Assembly (NCBI RefSeq): GCF_003415675.1 | Contig: NZ_QFZK01000013.1 | Location: 1 to 64,000, forward strand | Source: Rhodoferax lacus | GTDB lineage: Bacteria; Pseudomonadota; Gammaproteobacteria; Burkholderiales; Burkholderiaceae_C | DNA length: 64,000 nt | Direction: 5' to 3' | Shown here: piece after piece, positions 1-7,755 of the stretch | Layout: every line of letters begins with the position of its first letter | How positions within the stretch are numbered: position 1 is the stretch's first letter | Translations under genes and position numbers: made by a program | The notes under the pieces: model-generated | Database searches by the model: none | What the model saw: the letters and a program-made list of their open reading frames with translations, nothing else | Told to the model about the DNA's origin: nothing

Positions 1-66
1 CAGACCGGCTTCAACACGCTTCAAGGCAGCCATGATCTGGCTGTCGGTAAATCTTGACTTCTTCAC
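1..66 (-). CDS. IS3-family transposase OrfA, N-terminal fragment
   Basis: On the minus strand a GTG at 66-64 opens a frame reading VKKSRFTDSQIMAALKRVEA. I recognise this as the N-terminus of an IS3-family OrfA, a helix-turn-helix DNA-binding protein. An AAGGAAG-like ribosome-binding site lies just upstream. Only 22 codons are in the window, so the rest of OrfA and the OrfB catalytic subunit lie beyond position 1. OrfA proteins bind the element's terminal repeats, and OrfAB is normally made by programmed frameshifting. The family is clear; the exact subgroup is not. Confidence 0.7.
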   Translation of the reverse strand, partial: MKKSRFTDSQIMAALKRVEAGL

Positions 67-128
67 GTAGAACTTCCTTCTTGGAAAATTCTACTTCTCG
101 GACCTTTGGTTTATCGGGGGGATTACCC
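1..128 (-). mobile_element. End of an IS3-family-like insertion sequence (partial)
   Basis: Read on the minus strand, this stretch begins with a terminal region containing GGTAATCCCCCC and then carries the start of a transposase OrfA. The element runs off the window at position 1. The boundary near 126-130 is inferred from where the adjacent response-regulator protein stops matching its family. The exact terminal repeat and target duplication cannot be fixed from one end. Confidence 0.65.
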
Positions 129-423
129 GTTCATCTTCCACCTCGGACTTGGCGGTGAGAAAAATAATGGGAATATGTTCAGTCAGCGGGTTGTTGCGAA
201 GCTGCTGGCACACCTCGTAGCCGTCCATGACGGGCATCATCACATCCAGCAGAATCAGGTCGGGCGGGGTTTCTGACAGGGCGATCTTGAGTGCCTTTTC
301 CCCACTGATGGCCACCCGGACCCGGTAATCCCTTTTGAGCAGGTTGCTGACCAAGGTGAGGTTGTCGGGGGTGTCATCCACCACCAGAACAGTTGGTTTT
401 TCCCCTGTGTCAAAGGTACTCAT
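91..423 (-). pseudogene. Response regulator receiver domain, truncated by IS insertion
   Basis: The ATG at 423 follows a GAAGG ribosome-binding site and starts a CheY-like receiver domain. The acidic pair VVDD, the phospho-acceptor in LILLDVMMPVMDGYEV and the LTAK lysine are all present. After SEVEDER the family sequence should continue towards the last receiver strand and helix. Instead it runs into VIPPINQRSEK and stops at a TAG inside the insertion sequence. The product therefore lacks the last part of the receiver and any output domain (related proteins often carry HD-GYP or a kinase-linked module). A functional protein is unlikely. The missing 3' part may lie on the far side of the element, outside the window. 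Confidence 0.75.
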
Positions 424-581
424 TGCGTGGCCTTCATTTCTATAAAAGGTGCCTGGCAAGGGCACCCGTACTCCCAATTCACATGCATTCCCGAAAAGAT
501 TATTAGTCCCGGACTGCTCTTGGGCAACAAAAATGTATTTTTATTCGTACAAAACAGACCGCTTCAACAGGGTGACGGGGA

Positions 582-1334
582 CTACAAAACAAAGGAATGC
601 TGTGTGGCTTCAAGCCAGCCTGCTTCGCCATAGCCTTGTTCAAAAACCGAAACTGAATCCCGTTTCCACGTGACGATGCTGCTGGCCCGCGTTCCGTAAC
701 CGGGCGAAGCAATCCATGTGGCTGACAGCCGGCGTTCGACTTCCAGGGGTACACCGGTATGTGGCAGCAAGGCATCGGCCACGGTTGTAGTGTCCTGCAG
801 CAGGGGCAACAGTTCCTGTGTTTGGAGCTTTGCTGTAAGGCATTGGTTTTGCAGACCGGTTTTGAGGCGTGTGAGTTTGGGCCAGGGTGTATCAAAATCG
901 GCATTGGACACAGCGCCTATGCCCGGCAAAAGCGAGAACACCCGTCGCCTGCGACTCTCCAGCCCCAGCAAGTACTCGCCGTCAAACAACAACAGATTGA
1001 ACGGGTTGTAGCAGTCGGCCTTCAGCGCCAGCGCATTCAAATAGTCGGATGCATTCCCATCACCCTTCAAAAAATCCGCCACCAAAGTACCGCGCGAGGG
1101 CCTGGGTGCCAGGTCATTCACCGGCATACGGTAGTTGGTGATGGCTGCCAGGCGCCCGCTGCGGCTCACCCCCAGCCAGGTGCCACCAGCCTGCAAATCC
1201 TGTCCCGCCAGCACCTGATCGCCAGTCCACCAGTGCACAGGCCGTGCCGCACGTGCGTAATATTCGTCGCGGTTGGCCAACAGCAGGAGCGGCGTCTCGC
1301 TGTCGGGCTGCCAGTTCCAGGCAATCAGGCACAT
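582..1334 (-). CDS. NRDE-family (TANGO2-like) protein
   Basis: This 250-residue protein starts MCLIAWNWQ and carries the signature NRDE tetrapeptide in LLLLANRDEYY near residue 22, preceded by a conserved N-terminal Cys2. That places it in the NRDE/TANGO2 family (formerly DUF833). The fold resembles N-terminal-nucleophile hydrolases. The cellular role in bacteria is not firmly established; haem or lipid trafficking has been proposed for eukaryotic members. Length is normal. The start codon lies 9 bp after the stop of the upstream Lrp gene, and the ribosome-binding site overlaps that stop region, so the two are probably co-transcribed. Confidence 0.9.
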   Translation of the reverse strand: MCLIAWNWQPDSETPLLLLANRDEYYARAARPVHWWTGDQVLAGQDLQAGGTWLGVSRSGRLAAITNYRMPVNDLAPRPSRGTLVADFLKGDGNASDYLNALALKADCYNPFNLLLFDGEYLLGLESRRRRVFSLLPGIGAVSNADFDTPWPKLTRLKTGLQNQCLTAKLQTQELLPLLQDTTTVADALLPHTGVPLEVERRLSATWIASPGYGTRASSIVTWKRDSVSVFEQGYGEAGWLEATQHSFVL

Positions 1335-1343
1335 GGAGTGCCT

Positions 1344-1808
1344 TCAGCCCAGCGACAGTGCGGTCTTGTCCACCACGCGGCGTAGCACAAAGCTGCTGTG
1401 CACGCCGGTCACGCCGGTGATGCGGGTCAGCTTGTCGAGCAGCAGGGTCTGGTAGTGGTCCATATCGCGCACCGCTACCTTGAGTTGGTAGTCGGCGTCC
1501 TGCCCGGTGATCAGCAAACACTCCAGCACCTCTGGCAAGACGGTGACAGAGGCCTCGAAGTTGGCAAAGCGCTCGGGCGTGTGCAGGTCCATGGAGATAT
1601 GCACAAGCGCCATCAAGGTAAGGCCCAGCTTGCGCGCGTCCAGCAGGGCCCGGTAGCCCACAATCAGCCCGGACTCCTCCAGCGCCCGTACGCGGCGCAG
1701 GCAGGGCGAGGGCGACAGGCCGATGCGGTCGGCCAGGTCCTGGTTGTTGATGCGGCCATCGGTTTGTAAAATGTCCAGAATTTGCCGGTCATAGCGGTCT
1801 AGCGTCAT
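1344..1808 (-). CDS. Lrp/AsnC-family transcriptional regulator
   Basis: This 154-residue protein begins MTLDRYDRQILDILQTDG. An N-terminal helix-turn-helix (QDLADRIGLSPSPCLRRVRALEESG) is followed by an AsnC ligand-binding (RAM) domain that includes the usual GQDADYQLKVAVRD stretch. I chose the ATG at 1808 rather than the longer frame from 1850 because the family starts at this DRxDxxIL motif. Such proteins form octameric DNA-wrapping complexes and sense amino acids. It precedes the NRDE gene on the same strand. The target is unknown; it could act on its own promoter in the 1809-2099 gap. Confidence 0.92.
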   Translation of the reverse strand: MTLDRYDRQILDILQTDGRINNQDLADRIGLSPSPCLRRVRALEESGLIVGYRALLDARKLGLTLMALVHISMDLHTPERFANFEASVTVLPEVLECLLITGQDADYQLKVAVRDMDHYQTLLLDKLTRITGVTGVHSSFVLRRVVDKTALSLG

Positions 1809-1987
1809 GTGTGTATTCAGTAATTGGAAAATATTGGCAGAGTATGCCAAATCTACCTAAAACTTGCGCAATAACGCAATCGGCTGCCGGGCCTGTCACC
1901 CTACACTGAATGCATCTGTCATCCACAGCCCAAAGCAAGACAGGCCACAAGCCCCGCTTGCGCAACCCCGCCTCACAAGGGCAGGCC

Positions 1988-2086
1988 ATGCACTACCAAC
2001 CCCCGACGCAATATTTGCTTCGGGGGTTTGTCTTTTGGGGGGTTGAAACTGCGGGGGGTTGCACTGTAAGCTGTGCATTTTCCTGA
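1988..2086 (+). CDS. Possible leader peptide overlapping a hairpin (speculative)
   Basis: An ATG at 1988 preceded by AGGGCAGG opens 32 codons (MHYQPPTQYLLRGFVFWGVE then a Cys-rich tail) ending in TGA at 2084-2086. The end is 13 bp before the start of the FMN-binding gene. The hairpin at 1998-2028 lies inside it, as would be expected for a translated attenuator. There is no independent support for expression, and composition alone does not distinguish it from chance. Recorded because size, ribosome-binding site and hairpin coincide. Confidence 0.25.
   Translation: MHYQPPTQYLLRGFVFWGVETAGGCTVSCAFS
1998..2028 (+). terminator. Strong hairpin, terminator or attenuator-like
   Basis: Arms AACCCCCGA (1998-2006) and TCGGGGGTT (2020-2028) are perfectly complementary. 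A small inner GCAA/TTGC stem sits in the loop, and the structure is followed by TGTCTTTTG. It lies upstream of the gene at 2100, so if it terminates it would act as an attenuator for that gene. It could alternatively end an unseen short transcript. Confidence 0.5.
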
Positions 2087-2099
2087 CAGTTTCCGCACC

Positions 2100-2588
2100 A
2101 TGACCCACGAACCCCGACTCACTGCCGCCCTGCGCACGCTCCTGAACACGCAGCGCGTGGCCGCCCTGGGTACCCTGGGTGAGGACGGCCACGCCTTTGT
2201 CTCCATGGTTCCGTTTGCCATAGATGCAGGCAGTGGCCACTTGATCCTGCATGTGAGCGGCCTGGCCGCGCATGCACGCAATCTGGAACGTACGCCCCGC
2301 GTGTCCCTGCTGGTGCTGCAGGCAGAGGTGGCGGGCGAGCCTGTGCATGCCCTGCCGCGCGTCACCCTGGACGGCACCGCCTCGGTGCTGGAGGTGGACA
2401 GCCCTGCCTGGAACGCGGCGCGGGGAGCCTATCTGGCGCGCTTTCAGGACGTGGAATACATGACCCAGCTGGGAGACTTCCGTTTTGTGGCCATTGCGGT
2501 GAGCGGTGCGCGCCAGGTGGCTGGCTTTGGTGCCGCACGCTCGATTGATGCGCAGGAACTGGCGCAGGTCTTGCGCAGCGCGAACTAG
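2100..2588 (+). CDS. Pyridoxamine 5'-phosphate oxidase-like FMN-binding protein
   Basis: A 162-residue single-domain protein of the PNPOx-like split-barrel family, close to the N-terminal domain of HugZ-type haem utilisation proteins. It shows the typical opening LRTLLNTQRVAALGTLGEDGHAFVSMVPFA, then strand HLILHVSGLAAHARNLERTPRVSLLV and the terminal FRFVAIAVSGARQVAGFGAA pattern. The HugZ C-terminal haem domain is absent. Such proteins bind FMN or related flavins as dimers; some reduce F420 or degrade haem, so the substrate cannot be named. I chose the ATG at 2100 over an upstream in-frame ATG at 2073 because the domain begins there. It ends one base before the convergent amidotransferase gene. 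Confidence 0.8.
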   Translation: MTHEPRLTAALRTLLNTQRVAALGTLGEDGHAFVSMVPFAIDAGSGHLILHVSGLAAHARNLERTPRVSLLVLQAEVAGEPVHALPRVTLDGTASVLEVDSPAWNAARGAYLARFQDVEYMTQLGDFRFVAIAVSGARQVAGFGAARSIDAQELAQVLRSAN

Positions 2589-2589
2589 C

Positions 2590-3312
2590 TTACTTGGCAG
2601 GAGCGAAGCTGCCTTCGACAAACGCCATCATCATGCGGGCCACGTCTGGCCCATCGTGCCTGTGCACCAGGCTTTTCACGCCTGCGCCATACAGGTCTTC
2701 ACCCAGCGTCTCCCGGCGCTTGCCCATCAAAAAGGCGCTGTACTCCTCCACAAATTCCGGGTGCCCCTGTACACAAAACACTTCCTCGCCCACTGCGTAG
2801 CCTGCTACCGGGCAGTGCGCATTGCTGGCCAGCAGCACGGCGTTCTCGGGCAACTCCAGTACCTGGTCGCGGTGGCTGACCAGCAGCGACAGGGTCTTGT
2901 CTTCCGGTGCCAGCGGCAGGTCGGCGGCATGCCAGTCGTAGGACATGCGGCCCACGCCCCAGCCCTGGGGCGCGCGGCCCACCTTGGCGCCCAGGCAGAT
3001 GGCAATCAGCTGGTGGCCAAAGCAGATGCCCAGCAGCTTCTTCTTTTGCTCCAGCAGTTCGGTGACGCGGCGGCGCAGTTCCACCACCCAGGGCTCGTCC
3101 GAGAACGAATCGGCCTTGCTGCCAGTCAGCAGCACCGCGTCGTAGCTGGCAAAGGACTCCGGGTATTCAAGCGCGGGCGTGTGGAACACATCAAACTGCC
3201 AGTCGGTGGCACCGGCATCGCGGAACAGGCGCTCAAACATGGCGCCGTAGCGCGTATAGGTGGACGCAATTTCCGGCGCCAAGTCGTCGTTTTCCAGGAT
3301 GCAGATTTTCAT
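2590..3312 (-). CDS. Class I glutamine amidotransferase-like protein
   Basis: This 240-residue protein is a stand-alone class I GATase domain. The nucleophile elbow KLLGICFGHQLIA (Cys near residue 96) and the catalytic His-Glu in VQGHPEF are both present, so a triad can form. Members of this GuaA-like stand-alone group hydrolyse glutamine or gamma-glutamyl compounds such as gamma-glutamyl-GABA. Without a synthetase partner the substrate is unknown. Neighbours give no operon clue: it is convergent with the FMN protein, and a 267-bp gap follows its start. That gap (3313-3579) contains no gene I can support. Confidence 0.85.
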   Translation of the reverse strand: MKICILENDDLAPEIASTYTRYGAMFERLFRDAGATDWQFDVFHTPALEYPESFASYDAVLLTGSKADSFSDEPWVVELRRRVTELLEQKKKLLGICFGHQLIAICLGAKVGRAPQGWGVGRMSYDWHAADLPLAPEDKTLSLLVSHRDQVLELPENAVLLASNAHCPVAGYAVGEEVFCVQGHPEFVEEYSAFLMGKRRETLGEDLYGAGVKSLVHRHDGPDVARMMMAFVEGSFAPAK

Positions 3313-3579
3313 AGCTGCCTATTTTCGCCGCATTTTGGTAACTGTGTTACATTAGCGAGTCGCTTCATGCGAACTGACTGTGCACATCTGCGGTTTGCCT
3401 CCCAGGCAAATGATCACACGCAACGCTGCACCGGCCCCTGGCAGAGGGGTCGTCCGTTTGGCAATTTCAAAGCACGCCGCACAGCACTCTCACGGCCCAG
3501 CGGTTATTTCTCCCTTATTTTTTTCTGCACGAAGTCCCTGCCAGCGACCCGTGCCACTGTGTTTTCTATGTGTTTTCCA

Positions 3580-3828
3580 ATGATTCATAACAATAATTTC
3601 GCGCTCCTGTCCCCCGTGACCATGGGCAAATACCGCATTGCGGCCTGCCCCCGACCCCTGACCAGCGGCCGCTTTGAGGCCCAGGTTTCCATTGCCAGCG
3701 GCAGCGGCAGCGCCTCCACCGACCGCGTCATGCGCTTCTGCGATGACTTCTCTACCCACGATGCCGCAGCCCACTATGCGTTGGCGCAAGGCATCGATTG
3801 GGTATTTGAGAAGACACGCACCCACTAA
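3580..3828 (+). CDS. Small conserved-looking protein, unknown function
   Basis: The frame encodes about 82 residues, MIHNNNFALLSPVTMGKYRI onward, with a C-terminal half (DRVMRFCDDFSTHDAAAHYALAQGIDWV) that looks like a folded alpha/beta domain. I recall similar short proteins near infA in Comamonadaceae but cannot name a family. Two starts are possible, ATG 3580 and ATG 3622; neither has a convincing ribosome-binding site. The ORF is 33 bp upstream of infA on the same strand, so co-transcription is possible. Function unknown. Confidence 0.55.
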   Translation: MIHNNNFALLSPVTMGKYRIAACPRPLTSGRFEAQVSIASGSGSASTDRVMRFCDDFSTHDAAAHYALAQGIDWVFEKTRTH

Positions 3829-3861
3829 ACGTACGATAATCGAGAGCTTAAGGATCTAACC

Positions 3862-4116
3862 ATGGCTAAAGAAGAACTGATTGAAATGATGGGCGTTGTC
3901 AACGAAGTGCTGCCAGACACGCGCTTTCGCGTGACCCTGGACAACGGGCACCAGTTGATCGCCTATTCGGCCGGCAAGATGCGCAAGAACCATATCCGCA
4001 TCCTGGCGGGTGACCGTGTGTCTCTGGAGCTCTCGCCCTACGACCTGAGCAAGGGCCGCATCAATTTCCGCCACATCGAAGGCCGCGGGCCCATGACGCC
4101 GCGTCGCCCGCAGTAA
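3862..4116 (+). CDS. infA: Translation initiation factor IF-1
   Basis: An 84-residue S1/OB-fold protein starting [20 protein letters not shown], the classic IF-1 sequence, with the RNA-binding core [20 protein letters not shown]-1 occupies the ribosomal A site during initiation. It is longer than the 72-residue enterobacterial protein because of a C-terminal extension ending GPMTPRRPQ, which is usual for the second infA copy found in beta-proteobacteria. That implies another infA elsewhere, typically in the ribosomal protein operon. A clear Rho-independent terminator follows 14 bp downstream. Confidence 0.97.
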   Translation: MAKEELIEMMGVVNEVLPDTRFRVTLDNGHQLIAYSAGKMRKNHIRILAGDRVSLELSPYDLSKGRINFRHIEGRGPMTPRRPQ

Positions 4117-4130
4117 ACCCTGCCCCAAAC

Positions 4131-4157
4131 GCCGCTCTTCTGGAGCGGCTTTTTTTT
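4131..4157 (+). terminator. Rho-independent terminator of infA
   Basis: Perfect 7-bp stem GCCGCTC (4131-4137) and GAGCGGC (4143-4149), 5-nt loop TTCTG, followed by eight T residues. This is the cleanest terminator in the window. Confidence 0.93.
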
Positions 4158-4198
4158 GTCCGAAATATGTGCTTCGCGTTGCGCCAGAAAGGCTCCCC

Positions 4199-5359
4199 AT
4201 GTCTCTGAACCCCGTCATCGCCCTGCTGGGCCGCCGTCTGCGCCTGGCCGTTGTGGGCGGTGGACCCGGCTCCTTCATCGGTGCCATGCACCGCCAGGCC
4301 GCGCGTCTGGATGACCGCTACGAACTGGTGGCGGCCTGTCTGTCGTCGGACGCCGCCCGCGCAGTTCAGGCTGGGCGCGAACTGGGTTTGGCTGCGGAGC
4401 GCTGCTATGCCGATGGAGACGCCCTGGTGGCCGGTGAGGCCGCCCGAAGTGACGGCGCCGATGTGCTGGCCATCATGACCCCCAATGACAGCCATTTCCG
4501 CTTTTCGATGGCAGCCCTGAACGCAGGCATGGACGTCATCTGTGACAAGCCCATGACCAACACCCTGGACGAGGCATTGGCCCTGATCCAGAAGGTGCAG
4601 AGCAGTGGCCTGGTGTTTTGCCTGACCCACAACTACACCGGCTACCCCATGGTGCGCCAGGCGCGCGCCATGGTGGCAGCAGGCGACTTGGGCGACATCC
4701 GTCTGGTGCAGGTGGAGTATGTGCAGGGTGGACGTTCCCAGCCCGGTGTGTCGCGCTCGCCCTGGAAGGACGATGCTGCCCGCGGCGGCCCGTCCCTGGT
4801 GATGGGTGATATCGGCAGCCATGCCCACAACCTGCTGCGCTTTGTTACCGGCCTGGAAGTGGCCCAGGTGGCGGCCGAGGTGGGCACCGTGGTGCCCACG
4901 CGCACCACGCATGACTACGCAGGCGCCCTGCTGCGCCTGTCCAACGGGGCACGCGGCAGCTTCTGGGTCACGCAGGCCGCCGCCGGTGTGGAAAACGCCT
5001 TGCGCATCCGCGTCAGTGGTTCCTTGGGGACGCTGGAATGGCAGCAGGAAGTGCCGCAACTGCTGAGCTTCAAGCCGCACGGTGCACCGGCGCAGACGCG
5101 CACGCCCAACGGCCCTGGCACCCTGCCTCTGTCAGCGCATTCTTCGCGCATCGTGGCTGGCCACCCTGAAGGTTTTCATGAGGGCTTTGCCAACCTCTAT
5201 TCGGACGCCGCGCAGGCCATTGCAGCGCGCCGCGCGGGCCAGGCCGCCGATCCACTGGCGCTGCATTTTCCGAATGCCACCGATGGCTTGCTGGGGCTGC
5301 AGTTTGTCGATGCGGTGATCCGCTCCAACGCCCAGGACGGCGCCTGGACCCGCGTGTAA
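4199..5359 (+). CDS. Gfo/Idh/MocA-family NAD(P)-dependent oxidoreductase
   Basis: A 386-residue dehydrogenase. The N-terminal Rossmann motif LAVVGGGPGSFIGAMH is followed by the EKP-type motif VICDKPMTNTLDEA that carries the catalytic lysine of the family. The C-terminal alpha/beta domain has GDIGSHAHNLLRFVTG. It starts at the ATG at 4199 behind AGAAAGG. The family includes inositol, scyllo-inositol and glucose-fructose dehydrogenases. Because the iol operon 28 kb away has no iolG beside it, an inositol-related role is possible, but nothing here proves it. The gene stands alone between the infA terminator and the convergent DAHP synthase gene. Confidence 0.85.
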   Translation: MSLNPVIALLGRRLRLAVVGGGPGSFIGAMHRQAARLDDRYELVAACLSSDAARAVQAGRELGLAAERCYADGDALVAGEAARSDGADVLAIMTPNDSHFRFSMAALNAGMDVICDKPMTNTLDEALALIQKVQSSGLVFCLTHNYTGYPMVRQARAMVAAGDLGDIRLVQVEYVQGGRSQPGVSRSPWKDDAARGGPSLVMGDIGSHAHNLLRFVTGLEVAQVAAEVGTVVPTRTTHDYAGALLRLSNGARGSFWVTQAAAGVENALRIRVSGSLGTLEWQQEVPQLLSFKPHGAPAQTRTPNGPGTLPLSAHSSRIVAGHPEGFHEGFANLYSDAAQAIAARRAGQAADPLALHFPNATDGLLGLQFVDAVIRSNAQDGAWTRV

Positions 5360-5369
5360 AACGCCGCGC

Positions 5370-6461
5370 TTAGCGCGCGCGCCGTGTGCGCACGGCCGCT
5401 GCCAGCTGCTCCAGCACCGGCACGGTCTGCGTCATGCTGATGCAGGCGTCCGTCACCGACACACCGCGCTTGAGCGGCACGCCGGGCACTATGTCCTGGC
5501 GGCCTTCTTCCAGATGGCTCTCGATCATCAGGCCGGTGATGCGCGCATCACCCGCTGCAATCTGCGCAGCCACATCCGCAGCCACCGTGATCTGGCGCTG
5601 GTGCTGCTTGCTGCTGTTGGCGTGGCTCACATCAACCATCACCTGCTCGCGCAAGCCCGCGCCTTTTAACAGCGTGCAGGCCGCGTCCACATCGGCCTTG
5701 GCATAGTTGGTCTGCTTGCCGCCACGCAAAATCACGTGGCAGTCGCTGTTGCCGCGGGTCTCGAAAATCGCCACCTGGCCCATCTTGGTCATGCCCATGA
5801 AGGCATGCGCGGCCTGGGCCGCCTGGATCGCATCGCTGGCCACCTTCAGGCCGCCATCCGTGCCATTCTTGAAGCCCACCGGGCAACTCAGGCCGCTGGC
5901 CAACTGGCGGTGGCTCTGGCTCTCGGTGGTGCGCGCGCCAATGGCACCCCAGCTCACCAGCTCGCTGATGAACTGCGGGCTGAGCAAATCCAGAAACTCG
6001 GTGGCCACCGGCAGGCCCAGGCCCAGAATGTCGAGCATCAGGCGCCGGGCCATCTCCAGGCCTTCGTTGATGGCAAAGCTGCCGTCCAGATGCGGGTCGT
6101 TGATATAGCCCTTCCAGCCCACGGTGGTGCGCGGCTTCTCGAAGTACACACGCATGACGATCAGCAGATCATCCTTCAGCGCTTCGGCCTGCACCTGGAG
6201 CTGGCGCGCGTAGTCCATGGCCTGGTCGTGGTCGTGGATGGAGCAGGGGCCCACCACCACAATCAGGCGGTCGTCGGCGCCATGCAGCACTTTTGAAATA
6301 GCCGCACGGCTGCTCTCCACCAAGGCCTGCGCGGCCTGCGGCACGGGCAGTTTTTCTTCCAGCAGGGCCGGTGTGATCAGCGGCCGCACCGCACCGATGC
6401 GGGTGTCGTCAATGCGGGTGGAATCGTGGGTGGTGAGGGGGGCGGCAACAGAAGAGGTCAT
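5370..6461 (-). CDS. aroG: 3-deoxy-7-phosphoheptulonate (DAHP) synthase, class I
   Basis: A 363-residue enzyme that condenses phosphoenolpyruvate and erythrose-4-phosphate, the first step of the shikimate pathway. Family motifs are VVVGPCSIHD, MRVYFEKPRTTVGWKG, the phosphate-binding region ARTTESQSHRQLASG, the strand GFKNGTDG, and the metal-binding HVILRGG and DVSHANSSKQ. It belongs to the AroF/G/H type (class I alpha), whose members are feedback-inhibited by an aromatic amino acid. Which amino acid applies here cannot be read with confidence, so the symbol is generic. The ATG at 6461 fits the family N-terminus. The upstream gene is 22 bp away on the same strand. Confidence 0.94.
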   Translation of the reverse strand: MTSSVAAPLTTHDSTRIDDTRIGAVRPLITPALLEEKLPVPQAAQALVESSRAAISKVLHGADDRLIVVVGPCSIHDHDQAMDYARQLQVQAEALKDDLLIVMRVYFEKPRTTVGWKGYINDPHLDGSFAINEGLEMARRLMLDILGLGLPVATEFLDLLSPQFISELVSWGAIGARTTESQSHRQLASGLSCPVGFKNGTDGGLKVASDAIQAAQAAHAFMGMTKMGQVAIFETRGNSDCHVILRGGKQTNYAKADVDAACTLLKGAGLREQVMVDVSHANSSKQHQRQITVAADVAAQIAAGDARITGLMIESHLEEGRQDIVPGVPLKRGVSVTDACISMTQTVPVLEQLAAAVRTRRAR

Positions 6462-6483
6462 GCCACGAATTTTAGTGGCAAGG

Positions 6484-6861
6484 CTATTGTGTGCTGCGCG
6501 CCCTGGGCAGGCGCTTGCCGTGTGGCAGGCTCGACAGCTGCCGGAACATGCTGCCGCAGTAGCCCGTGATCTCCAGGCATTTGTTGATCTCATCCACCGG
6601 CAGCGGGCCAGAAACCACCACGATGTCATTGGCGCTGTCCAGCGCGCCAGCCGCACGCAGCCTGCGGCGCGTGGTGGTGGCCCAGGAGTGGATGCGCGTA
6701 GGCGTTCCGTGCTCATGCAGCAGGCCCGTGCTGGCATCGAAGGCGATGGCTACGGTGTCGGTCTTCAAACGCAAACGGTGCTCGCCGGTGGCCTTGCTGG
6801 CAGGCGTGCTGAGGTCGTACAAATGGTAGCTACCCTCTTTGAGTTGGTACTGCAAAGCCAT
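6484..6861 (-). CDS. Hypothetical protein upstream of DAHP synthase
   Basis: A 125-residue soluble protein starting MALQYQLKEGSYHLYDLSTP behind a good AGGAGAA ribosome-binding site. It is rich in charged residues and has no membrane segment or signal peptide. Its C-terminal half (VVVSGPLPVDEINKCLEITG) may be a helical element. I do not recognise a family. It sits 22 bp upstream of the DAHP synthase gene on the same strand and is probably in the same transcript, but a link to aromatic biosynthesis is only positional. Confidence 0.6.
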   Translation of the reverse strand: MALQYQLKEGSYHLYDLSTPASKATGEHRLRLKTDTVAIAFDASTGLLHEHGTPTRIHSWATTTRRRLRAAGALDSANDIVVVSGPLPVDEINKCLEITGYCGSMFRQLSSLPHGKRLPRARSTQ

Positions 6862-7101
6862 GAAATCTTCTCCTGGTTCCGCAGGATTGTGGAGTTGCGG
6901 TCCGAAGCCAAGCCGCAGAACAGCGGGCGAAAAAGCGGCTAAACCGGTGCTTGGCAAGCGGGCTGCCTTTGCCGGCCTCCTCCTCCAATCCATGTGGTGT
7001 TTCATAATTCGCACAATTGGGTAACCAAGCTTTCCACATTACGATGAGAAAGCCGCAAAATACATGACCGAGCAGGGAGTGAATCTCATAAGGAAACAAC
7101 C

Positions 7102-7755
7102 ATGACCCTGGAAGTCGTTACTGGCAAAGAAGCCACCATCCATTTCGATGCGGGTAAATGCATTCACTCACGCACATGCGTACTCTCGCACCCGGACGTG
7201 TTCGTGCCCAATGTAGTGGGCGCCTGGATACACCCCGATGCGCAGCCGGTGGAGGAGCTGATCCGCATCGGTCAGAATTGCCCCTCGGGCGCTATCACCG
7301 TGGTGCGCATTGCGGCATCTCCCACGGCGTTTGCCGACTCCAATCAGCCGCCCTTGGTCAACACAGTGCGGGTGCGTGAGAACGGCCCGCTGGCCGTGGA
7401 GGCCGAGTTGCAGATCCAGGGCCAGCCCCAGGCCAATCCGCGTGCCACCTTGTGCCGCTGCGGACAGAGCCAGAACAAGCCCTATTGCGATGGCAGCCAT
7501 GTGGCCGCCGGTTTTGTGGCCAGCGGTGAACCGGCCACGGCATCCTTTGAGGCCTTGGCGGTTCGCAACGGCCCGCTCAAGGTGCTGCCCCAGCCCAACG
7601 GGCCCTTGCGCCTGACGGGCAACCTGGAAGTGGTCAGCGGCACCGGACGCACCTGCAACAAGGTCACGGATACCTGGCTGTGTCGCTGCGGCCACAGCCA
7701 GAACAAGCCCTATTGCGACGGTAGCCACAAGGCTGCAGGGTTTGTTGCCGTATGA
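7102..7755 (+). CDS. Fer4_19 + double CDGSH iron-sulfur protein
   Basis: A 217-residue protein in three parts. Residues about 1-75 resemble the divergent mono-cluster ferredoxin domain Fer4_19 (FDAGKCIHSRTCVLSHPDVF ... IGQNCPSGAI). Two copies of the CDGSH motif follow: C118-x-C-x7-C-DGS-H133 and C194-x-C-x7-C-DGS-H209, each giving the 3-Cys/1-His ligand set of a redox-active [2Fe-2S] cluster. The first domain has three to four Cys that could hold another cluster. Proteins of this architecture are proposed electron-transfer or cluster-sensing proteins; no partner is known here. The stop codon overlaps the start of the next gene (ATGA), suggesting translational coupling. Confidence 0.88.
   Translation: MTLEVVTGKEATIHFDAGKCIHSRTCVLSHPDVFVPNVVGAWIHPDAQPVEELIRIGQNCPSGAITVVRIAASPTAFADSNQPPLVNTVRVRENGPLAVEAELQIQGQPQANPRATLCRCGQSQNKPYCDGSHVAAGFVASGEPATASFEALAVRNGPLKVLPQPNGPLRLTGNLEVVSGTGRTCNKVTDTWLCRCGHSQNKPYCDGSHKAAGFVAV

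Larger units (their letters stand above)
1809..2099. promoter_or_regulatory. Divergent intergenic region with hairpin and possible leader ORF
   Basis: This 291-bp gap separates the minus-strand lrp-like gene from the plus-strand FMN-binding gene and should hold both promoters. On the plus strand it contains a strong GC-rich hairpin (1998-2028) followed by a T-rich stretch. It also contains a 32-codon frame with a plausible ribosome-binding site (1988-2086). No RNA family is recognised. Confidence 0.45.

Noticed and set aside
2506..3828. A 440-codon open frame on the plus strand covering the amidotransferase gene
   Set aside because: Most of it is antisense to the well-supported class I GATase gene and has a low-complexity translation. 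Only its last 83 codons (3580-3828) look like a real small protein.
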